Shown here: in pieces, positions 43,556 to 52,859 of the stretch
How positions within the stretch are numbered: position 1 is the stretch's first letter
Layout of the letters: each line of letters begins with the position of its first letter
Assembly: GCA_021813905.1 (NCBI GenBank)
Contig: JAKAJH010000005.1
Span: 26,852 to 90,851 of the forward strand
Reading direction: 5' to 3'
Length of the DNA: 64,000 bases
Source of the DNA: Bacteroidota bacterium
GTDB taxonomy: Bacteria > Bacteroidota > Ignavibacteria > UBA10030
Notes under the pieces: generated by a model
Told to the model about the DNA's origin: nothing
Database searches by the model: none
What the model saw: only the letters and a program-made list of their open reading frames with translations
Made by a program: the position numbers and the translations under genes

Positions 43556-46500
43556 TCAGCCGTTCTCGCCCGTGAGGCGGGCGATCTGCAGAAGATGATA
43601 CCGCAGCAGGTCCTGGCGTTCCGGCGTCAGGGCCTGCTCTTCGATCGCCGCGAGCCGCTCGACATCGTTCATCGCCCGGACGATCGTCACCGGCACTTCG
43701 ACGCTTCCTTCCGACGCTGCCGACAGATACTCCACCGCCGCCGCAAGAAACTGACGCATCTCGTCTTCCGTGCTCGACACGCGGAAGAAGTGCGTCAGCG
43801 CCGTCGGCACGCGGAGCGGCCGCAGCGCGGCACCGGAGGCATCCGCCGGACGCGCCGAGGCGAGCGTATACAGGGCGCCTGCCAGCTCGACAAAACTCTG
43901 CACCCGCTGGAACACCGGATCGCGCAGCAACTCCCACGCCCGCGACCGCCACTGCCGGATCGCTCCGGGAATGCCCAGCAGCCGGCTCACCTCCGCTTTC
44001 CATGCCGCCGGAACGGAACCTTTCACCGGCGCGAGCATCGCATCCATCTCTCCGTTGAACAGGTCGCGCTGGAACAGCACCGCAAGATCGGGACGCACGG
44101 CAGGAAGCAGGTTCTGTACGAACCCGTTCTCGTCGAAGAATTCCTCCACGTCCAGCCCGTGGCGCCGGAGCAGCTCCTGCTGGAAGAGCGGCACATACTG
44201 CGCGATGGCATCGTTGTCCTCCCGTAATGCGAGGAATGCGAACGAGCCCGCCGGGAACGCCGTTTCCATCTGCCGCACGTGCGTGAGGCCCGGATCGTGG
44301 TACAGGCGCAGCGTATGCAGGATCTCGTACACCGGCAGCTGCGGCAGCACCCGGTCCGCGAGCAGCGTCACCGCATCCCCTTCCGCGAATTCCCGCTGCG
44401 CGAAGAGATCGAGCGCGCGGAACACCCCGGTCGTAAGCTGATTGACACCGAGCAGCATCGTCTGCGCCTGATTGTGGGCGATCGCCCGGAGCAGGCTGCC
44501 GTACCGCGACAGCGGGATGGTGCGGGCGATATGCTCGAGGATCTGCTGTCCCCGGTCGGCCGATCGCTCTCCGCCGGGCCGGACGGTCGGACGGTCCCGC
44601 AGCTGCGGCATCGTGCGGGCGATGAAGTACGAGATCACGTGAATGCCCACGAGGTCCGCTTCGCGTCCGTACAGGATGGTGCGGAAGTTTTCGGTGGCCG
44701 ACGTGAGAAATTCCTCGTACAGCGACTCCCGTGTGCCGAGGGTGAGCCGCTCCATTTCCTGGGCGCCGCGGGTCTTCTTCTGCAGCCGGCTGTCGGTCAG
44801 CGTTTCCGCTGCGCGCACCAGGTCGCCCCGGTGGGTCCGCTGCGCGACGGATACATGATGCAGCACGTCGGCCCGCTCTCCGGTGGACAGCAGCCGCAGC
44901 TGCTCCGAGAGCGCACTCTGGAATGTCCGCAGGTCTCCGCCGGTGAACAATCCCATGAGCGGCGTGGTCGCGTACCGCGCGCTGGTGATCGCCGAGGCCG
45001 GAAGCGACGTCGAAAGCCGCTTCACCGCGTCCGACGTCACAGAAAATGCCCGCTCGCCGGCGTGCGCCGCGTAGTACCCGCCCTGGCGCTGCATCGGCTC
45101 GCCGCTGCCCATCTTGATCCGCACGCGGTCGGCCAGTCCGTGATTCGCCAGCCACAGCATCAGCGCGTGCTTGGCCTGACGATACAGCGCCGCCCCGGCC
45201 GGCTGCCCTACCTGCTGGCTCAGATCCGATCCGGCGATGAACACCTCCGACACGATCTCTGCAAACCGGTCCGCGGTCTCCTGATGCACGCGACGTCCCT
45301 GGCGCGCGTGATCCCACACTTTGTCCAGATAGCCGGTGATCCCCTGCACCGAGTCCATTTCCTCGAACAGCGGAATAAGCCAGATCGGCGGCAGATCGGC
45401 ATCCGGTGCACGACGCAGCACCTCCTCGCGCCGCGCCTGCATCTTGCGGTCAAGCGTGATGAGCGCCTCGGCCTTCGTGGCCATGCTCACCTGCAGGCCA
45501 AGCACGAGGCCGGGATTGCCGTACGCACCGGCGATCTCGTTGATCTCGTGAATGTTGAAGACGGTCGTGTCGACGGCGAACGGATCCTGCGCCGTGATCA
45601 TCTTCTGATGAATGCGCGGGGTGATCACCATCCGCTGCAGCAGGTCGCGGTACATCGCCGCGTCGGTCAGCAGGCGGTCGTTGCCGCGATTCTCCCGGAT
45701 GGCCGGGATGAGCGCATGCAGCTGCTTGCGCAGCTGTTTGTTCAGCGCAAAGTAGTGCTGCAGAGCATCACGACGCTGCCGGCGCAGATCCAGCATGCGG
45801 CGCTCCAGCCGGTCATTGTGCCGCCACAGCCGGGTAAGCGGATCGCGCGCCACATGCACCGCCATGCCCAGCCGTCGCCATGCGCCCGGCGTGACATGGA
45901 TCGGCAGGACGCCGCGGTAGCGTCGCTCGAGCTGATGCGTGAGCCGGGTGATCTCTCCCAGCACTTCCGCGAACCGCCGGTTGGCCTGCGGCAGCGACTC
46001 CAGCGCCGCGAGCAATCCCGGATCGACGCGGACGCCGCCATCGCCCCGCCGCAGCAGCGACAGGATGCGCGACAGGCGATTGACGTTCTCCATGACCGCA
46101 GCCGCCGCCAGGCGGTGTCCCTGCCCGGACGGACGATTGCTGCCGTCCCAATCCCCCCAGAACGACAGGAATGTCGACGGGCCGGTGCCCGCCCGCAGCT
46201 CTGCGCTGATTTCGGCATCGATGTGCGCGTCCAGATCCAGCACGAGTTCCACTCCCTCCTGCTCGGAGGTAATCGCCACGGAGCGTCCCAGATACTCCTC
46301 GATCAGCTGACTTGCGGCCGCCGTGCACATCGTATCATCGATCCGCTCACCGCGAAGAATCGTCGTGATGATCCGGTCGAACGCCTGCTCCGCGCGAATG
46401 GAGTACATCTGGGTCGGATGGACGGTGCGGTCGAACAGCCGGGTGCTGAATGTGTCCCGCCGCCGGTCCAGAGAATCCTTGTAGAGCTCCCGCTCGAGCA

Positions 46501-49165
46501 TCTCACCGAGCGATCGCCCCGCATCGGCCCGCGCAGTCCGGCGCGCTCCGAACAGAAGCAGGCCCCGGTCGGACAACCGTCCCGCAAAGGCCGACAGCCG
46601 GCTGGAGAGATAGTCGTCCGCAAATTGCGCGATCTGGTCGCGCTCGGAGATTTCGCGGCCCAGCGCACCGCGCACGTCGCCCAGCAGACGAACACTCCGC
46701 TGCCGGATTTCCTTCTCTACGTCCCCCCAGTGCCGGCGAAGATCCCGTTCGAAATCCCGCGCCGCATCCGTCCAGGTTCGCAGCGGCATCCGGTGGCGAT
46801 TGTATTGCGCCGATTCCTCGGCGATGAGACGATTCAGATCGATCAGCACGCGACGCGTTTTCGTGTGCAGCACCTCCGCGCCGTCGGAACCGCCCAGCGT
46901 CAGGCGGAATGTCCGCCGGCCGGATTCGAACCCCTCTTCCGTCCGCGCAAAGGTCGACAGCGGCAACAGGCCGATGCCCTGCCGCGCCAGTCCCGAGGCC
47001 AGCCAGTCGAGCGACAATCCCGCCGGCAGGTCGCCGATCGTCATCAGCGGATACATGCTGCCGGCCGGAGGAAGGATGTCGATCCCGAACGGATTGCGCT
47101 CTTCCGGCAGCTGCGCCCGCGCATCGAGCAGCGCCCGCGTCCGTTCTTCGAAGATGCTGTTGCGCAAATGCCAGTAGCCGCGCGTCGTGTCCTCGTCCCG
47201 GCGGTAGAAGAGATATGTCAGGAGCATCGCGCCCAGGTTCGGACGGATGGCGCTGTTCAGCCGCCGGAATCGCTCCCGCAGCTCCGCATCCCGGATCTCC
47301 GCGACGGCCAGCCGCGCTCCCGCCAGACAATCGGTCTTCGACATCGAGTGGATCGTGACCACGCGATCGGCCGCGTCCGCCGGGACCGCTCCGTCGGCGA
47401 CAAGCGCATCCACGGCCTGCCGCAACGTGGGGATCTGCGGGAAGACCAGCGCGGGCGCGACATTCTGGTACGAGAGGTCGTCGATCACCAGCACGTGCCG
47501 GGCCAGGAGTTGGCGAAGCAGCGACCGCACTTCCGCCGCGTCAAACACCCGTCCCGTGGCGTTGTGGGGATTGTTGATCACGACGGCGCCGGAGGAGGCC
47601 CATGCCGGATCCGCCGCCAGGCGCCGGTCCACCGCCGCAACGATGGCGTCGGCATCCAGCCCGAAGTCCGGACGCAGCGGCACGGCGTGCACGTTCGGGA
47701 AGCAATGCTCGTACGACCAGCTCAGGTCGGGAATGATGACCTCGCGGATGCCGCAGTGGAACCCGAGGATGCCGAGCGCCGTGCGCGAAGAGCCGCTGAC
47801 CACCTCGCAGTCGGTCCGGCGGTACTCCGGATGATGCCGGACGAACGCGCTCAGAAAGCTTTCGATCAAATCGCTTCCCGGCTGCCCGGACCACAGTTCG
47901 GTGCAGAGATGCTCGAGCACTGCACGGCCGTCCATGCCGGCGTGCGCATCATTCGCCTCCAGCGGCAGGCGTCGCTGTGCGCGCTCCGCAACATCCACCG
48001 CGAGGGCCGCCAGATGCTCCACGTGCCGTCCGATGGCCTCGGACCGTCGTTCCACCAGCGTTTGCAGACGGGCTTCCGCCCGGCCGGCAAGCGCCGGGAT
48101 CACCTGCTCCGCCCCGCCGTGTCCTATCAATCCTTCAAAGGCTGCAGCCGCCGGCGGTGTCGTGACCGGCTCCTGCGCCGGCCGCCGGGTCAGCAGGAAC
48201 GCGAGCAGTTCCATCTCCGACGCGGAGGGCGTGCCCTTCAGCTGAAAATGCATCGTATCGATGACGCTCAGGAACGCCGCGTTGCCCGCAAGGAACATCG
48301 TCGACAGTCCGCGCAGCGACGCGTCAAAGATGGCGGGCGACATGATCCGCAGCACCCGGTCGGTCAGTCCCGCTTCGCGCGCCATCGAGAACTGATTCGG
48401 CGCATCGTTGACCTCGATCAGCATCAGCGGATGATCGATGGCGAGATGGCGAAGCGTGCGGCGCGTCTCCTCGTCCGGCACGGCGCCGAGGACGAGCATA
48501 TGCGGATGGTCTGCGTCCGCTTCGAGCTGCGCGAGCAGTTCGCTCCGCGCGGCCGACTCGTCATCCGGCAGCGTGTGAAAGCGGAGTCCGGGGAAATCAG
48601 ATTCGGGGAGCGCGTTCGCGAACCGGAAGAAGTGCACCGGCGCGGGACGGTTCTCGAGGTAGGCCGACAGGGCGTGCAGGACGATCCGCATCACTTCGGC
48701 CGGACCGCCGGAGCCCAGGATCACTTCCCGCGTCCCCGACGACTGGCCGAGGTCGTAGGTCAGCGGATCGTGCTGATGCAGGAGCCAGTCGGAAAACGTC
48801 TGGACCAGGGGATGCGGCGACTTGCGCTGGTAGCCGCCGCGGGGCGTGTACGGCGCGCTGGCGCGGATAAGCCGGCGGGTAAATTCAATGAGCGGCTGAT
48901 CCTCCGGCGGCGCATCGAGCTCGACGAGGATCCGCTCGACGGTCGCGCCGGCGGCATCGCGCGTCACGGGCTCGAGGCCGACGACCGCTCGCAGCAGGTA
49001 CGCGTCGAGACGTTCGTCCTGGACCGGATTCCCGATATGGAAATTGACGCGGTCCTCCGGGGCGGCGCCGGACGACGCGGTCGCTTCACTGATCTCCGAC
49101 ACGCGCGCAGCGCGGACGGGTTTCAGGCGGAAGCGTTCGTTCCATAACTGGGCAGAGACGCGCAT
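43556..49165 (-). CDS. Giant fusion: degenerate + intact PLP aminotransferase domains and a PEP-carboxylase-like domain
   Basis: 1869 residues, no signal peptide. Residues ~40-330 follow the class I/II aminotransferase pattern without a PLP lysine. Residues ~430-790 form an apparently active one: INNPHNATGRVF (about 530-541), VIDDLSYQNV (Asp562/563) and SMSKTDCLAGARL with Lys610 as the Schiff-base lysine. From ~800 onward the order of motifs follows phosphoenolpyruvate carboxylase: TVHPTQ (His916, cf. AHPTE), FWGDWDGSNRP (cf. WMGGDRDGNP), IPLFEEMDSV (Glu1268, Mg ligand position), IAGSDLSQQVG (Asp1314; the PEPC lysine is Gln) and KMGSGEPMQRQGG (cf. FHGRGGSIGRGG, catalytic His lost). This motif mapping is by eye. 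The SPFH gene lies 53 bp upstream. Confidence 0.8.
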   Translation of the reverse strand: MRVSAQLWNERFRLKPVRAARVSEISEATASSGAAPEDRVNFHIGNPVQDERLDAYLLRAVVGLEPVTRDAAGATVERILVELDAPPEDQPLIEFTRRLIRASAPYTPRGGYQRKSPHPLVQTFSDWLLHQHDPLTYDLGQSSGTREVILGSGGPAEVMRIVLHALSAYLENRPAPVHFFRFANALPESDFPGLRFHTLPDDESAARSELLAQLEADADHPHMLVLGAVPDEETRRTLRHLAIDHPLMLIEVNDAPNQFSMAREAGLTDRVLRIMSPAIFDASLRGLSTMFLAGNAAFLSVIDTMHFQLKGTPSASEMELLAFLLTRRPAQEPVTTPPAAAAFEGLIGHGGAEQVIPALAGRAEARLQTLVERRSEAIGRHVEHLAALAVDVAERAQRRLPLEANDAHAGMDGRAVLEHLCTELWSGQPGSDLIESFLSAFVRHHPEYRRTDCEVVSGSSRTALGILGFHCGIREVIIPDLSWSYEHCFPNVHAVPLRPDFGLDADAIVAAVDRRLAADPAWASSGAVVINNPHNATGRVFDAAEVRSLLRQLLARHVLVIDDLSYQNVAPALVFPQIPTLRQAVDALVADGAVPADAADRVVTIHSMSKTDCLAGARLAVAEIRDAELRERFRRLNSAIRPNLGAMLLTYLFYRRDEDTTRGYWHLRNSIFEERTRALLDARAQLPEERNPFGIDILPPAGSMYPLMTIGDLPAGLSLDWLASGLARQGIGLLPLSTFARTEEGFESGRRTFRLTLGGSDGAEVLHTKTRRVLIDLNRLIAEESAQYNRHRMPLRTWTDAARDFERDLRRHWGDVEKEIRQRSVRLLGDVRGALGREISERDQIAQFADDYLSSRLSAFAGRLSDRGLLLFGARRTARADAGRSLGEMLERELYKDSLDRRRDTFSTRLFDRTVHPTQMYSIRAEQAFDRIITTILRGERIDDTMCTAAASQLIEEYLGRSVAITSEQEGVELVLDLDAHIDAEISAELRAGTGPSTFLSFWGDWDGSNRPSGQGHRLAAAAVMENVNRLSRILSLLRRGDGGVRVDPGLLAALESLPQANRRFAEVLGEITRLTHQLERRYRGVLPIHVTPGAWRRLGMAVHVARDPLTRLWRHNDRLERRMLDLRRQRRDALQHYFALNKQLRKQLHALIPAIRENRGNDRLLTDAAMYRDLLQRMVITPRIHQKMITAQDPFAVDTTVFNIHEINEIAGAYGNPGLVLGLQVSMATKAEALITLDRKMQARREEVLRRAPDADLPPIWLIPLFEEMDSVQGITGYLDKVWDHARQGRRVHQETADRFAEIVSEVFIAGSDLSQQVGQPAGAALYRQAKHALMLWLANHGLADRVRIKMGSGEPMQRQGGYYAAHAGERAFSVTSDAVKRLSTSLPASAITSARYATTPLMGLFTGGDLRTFQSALSEQLRLLSTGERADVLHHVSVAQRTHRGDLVRAAETLTDSRLQKKTRGAQEMERLTLGTRESLYEEFLTSATENFRTILYGREADLVGIHVISYFIARTMPQLRDRPTVRPGGERSADRGQQILEHIARTIPLSRYGSLLRAIAHNQAQTMLLGVNQLTTGVFRALDLFAQREFAEGDAVTLLADRVLPQLPVYEILHTLRLYHDPGLTHVRQMETAFPAGSFAFLALREDNDAIAQYVPLFQQELLRRHGLDVEEFFDENGFVQNLLPAVRPDLAVLFQRDLFNGEMDAMLAPVKGSVPAAWKAEVSRLLGIPGAIRQWRSRAWELLRDPVFQRVQSFVELAGALYTLASARPADASGAALRPLRVPTALTHFFRVSSTEDEMRQFLAAAVEYLSAASEGSVEVPVTIVRAMNDVERLAAIEEQALTPERQDLLRYHLLQIARLTGENG

Positions 49166-49218
49166 GGATGGGCAGTGACCCTCCGGTCCTCGTCACAGGG
49201 ATCGTCGCGGACGGACGA

Positions 49219-50196
49219 TCACTTCTCTTTCGCGGCGCTCTTCTTCTCTTTGCCGCCGTTCAGCGCGCCATGCAGAAGCCGCTGGAAGAGGCCGAGCAGT
49301 TCCGACCCCTGCGCCAGGTCCTGCGGAGAGAGGGAGACGACGGTGCGGGCGTTCTTGAGTCCCTGGCTGGCTTCCGCCAGGCGGGCGGCCTGAGGCGTCA
49401 GCATGAGCAGTTCCGGATTGTTCTTCAGCAGTTCCAGCTCGTCGCGCTCGAATTCCAGTCGCTTCCGGCTGCGCTTCAGCTCGTCGTTCACCTGCTGATC
49501 GGCGAGGGAGGATTCCTTCGCGGCATGTTCGGCCCGGAGGTCGAGGGCCCGCAGGTCGACGGCGTGCTGCAACCGGGCGATCTCTTCGTCGGCCTGCAGC
49601 CTGGCGCGGGCCGCAGCAATGCGGGCTTTCTGGCTGAGCGATTCCGTCTGCTCCATGATGCGGGCGTGTTCCTGCTGACGCAGCGCCTCGGCGATCTGCG
49701 GGTCGGCTGTTTCGAACGACTGGATCGCGAGCGTCACCAGGTCGAGGCCGAGCGTCGCCTTGACGCCGGCGGTCTTCTGCTCGAGCCACGCGTGGATCTT
49801 CTCGGAGGAGAGCTGCTCGATGGAGACCTGCTCGGTGAACTCCTTCACGTATCCGTGGAGGAGCACTTCCAGCTCTTTGGCGGCGCGGGCGACCGCATCG
49901 GCGTGCCAGCCGCCGACGCGCATGAGCACGGGGAGATGGTCCATGGCGGCGGCCACGGTGACCGCGAGTTTCACCCGGATGTCGAGATTGCCTTTCGCGG
50001 TCGCATCGACGGTGGACTGGAACGCATGGGTCGTGCGGGCGACCGGGAAGCTGAAGTGGCGCGGATAGAACCGGCCGGTGCGGGTTCTCATGCCGGTTCG
50101 TGTTTCGACGAGGATGACCTCATCCGGCTTCCGCACGCGGTACTCCACGATCAGCGCGATGACCACGACCACACCGATCCCGATCAAGACCTCCAT
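49219..50196 (-). CDS. SPFH/Band 7 (flotillin-like) membrane protein
   Basis: 325 residues from ATG 50196 with a strong GAGGAGG site. One N-terminal membrane segment (MEVLIGIGVVVVIALIVEY), then an SPFH-like beta/alpha domain (VRKPDEVILVETRTGMRTRTGRFYPRH ... TLGLDLVTLAIQSFE). A long Ala/Glu/Arg-rich coiled coil (about 180-280) and a Lys-rich tail (KEKKSAAKEK) follow. SPFH proteins oligomerise into membrane scaffolds. It is immediately upstream of the giant aminotransferase/PEPC-like gene on the same strand, so the two may be coexpressed. Confidence 0.82.
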   Translation of the reverse strand: MEVLIGIGVVVVIALIVEYRVRKPDEVILVETRTGMRTRTGRFYPRHFSFPVARTTHAFQSTVDATAKGNLDIRVKLAVTVAAAMDHLPVLMRVGGWHADAVARAAKELEVLLHGYVKEFTEQVSIEQLSSEKIHAWLEQKTAGVKATLGLDLVTLAIQSFETADPQIAEALRQQEHARIMEQTESLSQKARIAAARARLQADEEIARLQHAVDLRALDLRAEHAAKESSLADQQVNDELKRSRKRLEFERDELELLKNNPELLMLTPQAARLAEASQGLKNARTVVSLSPQDLAQGSELLGLFQRLLHGALNGGKEKKSAAKEK

Positions 50197-50377
50197 GGTT
50201 TCCTCCTCAAGAATGGAATTCCGAGCCGTCGACGGGGGCACTTCTGGTTGAACCTACGGAAGAATCGCTCCCCTGTCAAGCAACGCTCCGGAGGCGGCAG
50301 GCGTTCCGTTTCACGGCACTTTTCGCTACCTTGGATGCGTTCAACTTGTCGATCCCTGTGTCTCCGCGTGATCTCTC

Positions 50378-51268
50378 ATGCCCTTCATCGGTGAACTGAG
50401 CGCCCTCGGCACCGCCGTCTGCTGGACCGGCAGCTCCATCGCGTTCGCCGCCGCCACCATGCGGGTCGGGTCCGTGTACGTCAACGTCACGCGCCTGATC
50501 GCCGCCGCGGTGATCCTGCTGCTGATCGTCCTCGCATTCGGCATTCCGGTGAACGTCTCCACGACACAGGCTGCGTACTTGTTCGTCAGCGGACTCGTCG
50601 GACTCGTCTTCGGCGACACATTCCTCTTCAAGTCGTACGAGTACAACGGCGCACGCATCAGTTCTCTCATCATGTCCACAGCTCCCGCCGTCACGGCATT
50701 GCTCGGCTACTTCTTCCTCGGCGAAACGCTCTCATTTCTGGGAATCTTCGGAATGGCTGTGACATTGGGGGGAATTGCGCTGGTGGTGCTGGAGCGGCAG
50801 GATCATTCCTCTTCGGCGATGCCCCTGACGAGCATCGGCATGTTCTATGCATTTCTCGGAGCCGTGGGACAGGCCGGAGGTTTAGTGCTGGCCAAGGGAG
50901 CTTTTGTGGAAGGACCGATCGACGGGTTTGTCGCAACGCTCATCCGGATGCTGGCCGCCGTCTCGGTCATCGTACCGTTGACCGTCGCCGCACGCCGGTA
51001 TTCCGCGCCCGTCGCCGTCTTCTCCCGCGACCGTACTGCTCTGCTCGGCACATTGACCGGTACGGTGTTCGGACCGGTTCTCGGAGTCACCGGCAGCCTC
51101 ATCGCCATCGCGCACACGAAGACGGCCATCGCGGCCACGCTGATGGCTACGGTCCCCATCATCATGCTGCCTGCGGCGCGGTATGTTCAGAAGGAAACGC
51201 TCTCGTGGCGGGCCATTGCCGGCGCGGTGATCACGGTCGCCGGCGTGGTGATCCTGTTCCTGCGCTGA
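50378..51268 (+). CDS. EamA/DMT family transporter
   Basis: 296 residues with about ten hydrophobic segments in two repeats (5+5): GELSALGTAVCWTGSSIAFAAA opens the first, SIGMFYAFLGAVGQAGGLVLAKGA the second. Each ends in a family-type segment (TAPAVTALLGYFFLGETLS; MATVPIIMLPAARYVQKETLS). Drug/metabolite transporters export amino acids, nucleosides or other small metabolites. No substrate clue from the neighbours. Divergent from the SPFH gene. Confidence 0.92.
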   Translation: MPFIGELSALGTAVCWTGSSIAFAAATMRVGSVYVNVTRLIAAAVILLLIVLAFGIPVNVSTTQAAYLFVSGLVGLVFGDTFLFKSYEYNGARISSLIMSTAPAVTALLGYFFLGETLSFLGIFGMAVTLGGIALVVLERQDHSSSAMPLTSIGMFYAFLGAVGQAGGLVLAKGAFVEGPIDGFVATLIRMLAAVSVIVPLTVAARRYSAPVAVFSRDRTALLGTLTGTVFGPVLGVTGSLIAIAHTKTAIAATLMATVPIIMLPAARYVQKETLSWRAIAGAVITVAGVVILFLR

Positions 51269-51274
51269 TCGCGG

Positions 51275-52807
51275 TCAGTCGGTCAACCGGAACTCGGCGT
51301 CCGGCGGCCGCAGCTCGTCGTGCATCCGCCGCAACGCCCGGTACGCGGTCTCGCTCCCCCGCCGCATCGACCGGTGATAGATCCGGTACGCCTCTCCGCG
51401 ATTCTGCGCCACCCCCACCCCTTTTTCATAGCAGTAGCCGATGGTCACGTCCGCCAGCAGGCACCCCTGATCCGATGCGTCGCGCAGGATCGTCAATGCC
51501 TCCGTCGTATCCTTCAGCGCCGGCTCGCCGAACACCTCCGCCATCGCCAGCCGGATGCCCGCCTCGACGCTCCCCCGCGCCCGCGCGTCGCTCCAGAGCT
51601 GCACGGCCGTTCCCGCATCCTTCTCCGTCCACCGGCCGGTGAAATAGCACAGGCCCAGTTCCACCATCGCCGGGAGATGTCCCGCCGTCGCCGCGCGCCG
51701 CAGCAGATCCAGCGCCTGCGTGCCGTTCAGCAGCTGGTTGAAGCCCGTCGACGTCAGCCCGGCCCAGACGTACAGCGCGTCGGGATCGTTGCGCGACGAC
51801 CGCGTCTCCAGCTCGCGTCCGAACGTCTCCGTCTGCGTCAGCTTCCACAGCAGCCCCGGCGCCCGGTACGATTCCATCCGCCATGCGCGCAGATAGTACG
51901 TCCCCGCCCGCATCAGTTCTTTCGGCAGATCGGTCCCGCGTTCATACATTCTCCCGACGACGCAGAGCGCCTCGGGATTTCCCGATTCCGCCGCCCGAAA
52001 GAGCATCGCCCGGGCGGTACTGTCGATGACCGGCTTTGCCGGCGCGGTGGTATCGGCGACGGACCGCGTGACGTTCAGCTCCTGGAACGCTTCGCGCACC
52101 AGCGTCGTGTCCGGCACGCTCGTGCTCGTGTCCGCCTGAAAATCGAGGAATACCAGGCTGAACGAGGTATCGCGCGGCTGCTTGTGGAGTGCCGTTTCCT
52201 TCGGCGCCGCCGCCGTGTCGCTTTGCACCCTGTTCAGTCCGCGACGCTCCATCTCCACCTGCGTGCGTTTCGCGTCATCCGACCCCAGAGAGGCTGCCTT
52301 CTTGATGAACGCGTACGCCTTCGACCAGCTCCGCGGGACAACGAAATCCTCCGAATACATCAGTCCGGTGACATACAGCGCCTCCGGCATGTCCTGTGCC
52401 GCGGCCGCGCTGAATTCCCGGAACGCCTCGAACGGATTCCACTTCACCCCCCATCCGTTGATGTACAGGATGCCCAGGTTGAATTCCGCGATCGACAGCT
52501 TCTGCGCCGCCGCTCTCGCGATCCAGAAGAACGCCTTCTGCGTGTCCGCCGGAAATCCCTTGCCGAGCAGATAGCGCAGTCCCAGCTCGTGCTGCGCGAG
52601 CGGCTTGCCGGCATTCGCCTCCTGCACGAGCGCGAACGCCTCCACGAGCTGCGCGTCGAGATTGTACGGCATCACGAGCGATTGCGCCGGAGGACGGCTC
52701 GTCTTGAACGCGGACCCTTTCTTCTGCTGCGCATGCGCCGGGCTGATCAGCAGAAGGAGCACAACGGAAAGAAGAAGCGGTCGGAGGATCGGATGAGAAT
52801 GGGTCAT
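51275..52807 (-). CDS. Exported Sel1-repeat protein
   Basis: 510 residues from ATG 52807; signal peptide about 1-26 (AHAQQ). Sel1-like repeats (TPR subclass, ~36 residues, A-x-x-x-LGxxY-x-x-G-x-G) are seen as PLAQHELGLRYLLGKGFPADTQKAFFWI, SIAEFNLGILYINGWGVKWNPFEAF, PAMVELGLCYFTGRW, LADVTIGYCYEKGVGVAQNRGEAY. A low-complexity Thr/Asp-rich linker lies in the middle. A scaffold for protein complexes in the periplasm. It is divergent from the TrpF-like gene with only 52 bp between starts. Confidence 0.88.
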   Translation of the reverse strand: MTHSHPILRPLLLSVVLLLLISPAHAQQKKGSAFKTSRPPAQSLVMPYNLDAQLVEAFALVQEANAGKPLAQHELGLRYLLGKGFPADTQKAFFWIARAAAQKLSIAEFNLGILYINGWGVKWNPFEAFREFSAAAAQDMPEALYVTGLMYSEDFVVPRSWSKAYAFIKKAASLGSDDAKRTQVEMERRGLNRVQSDTAAAPKETALHKQPRDTSFSLVFLDFQADTSTSVPDTTLVREAFQELNVTRSVADTTAPAKPVIDSTARAMLFRAAESGNPEALCVVGRMYERGTDLPKELMRAGTYYLRAWRMESYRAPGLLWKLTQTETFGRELETRSSRNDPDALYVWAGLTSTGFNQLLNGTQALDLLRRAATAGHLPAMVELGLCYFTGRWTEKDAGTAVQLWSDARARGSVEAGIRLAMAEVFGEPALKDTTEALTILRDASDQGCLLADVTIGYCYEKGVGVAQNRGEAYRIYHRSMRRGSETAYRALRRMHDELRPPDAEFRLTD

Positions 52808-52859
52808 GGGCGGCTTATTTCCGTGCACAATTTCGTATATTGTCCACGCAATTGCCATC

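Noticed and set aside
44279..49147. A 1622-codon open frame antisense to the giant aminotransferase/PEPC-like gene
   Set aside because: It has an Arg/Gln/His-rich composition typical of the antisense of GC-rich coding DNA and no recognisable motif, whereas the opposite strand carries ordered enzyme motifs.
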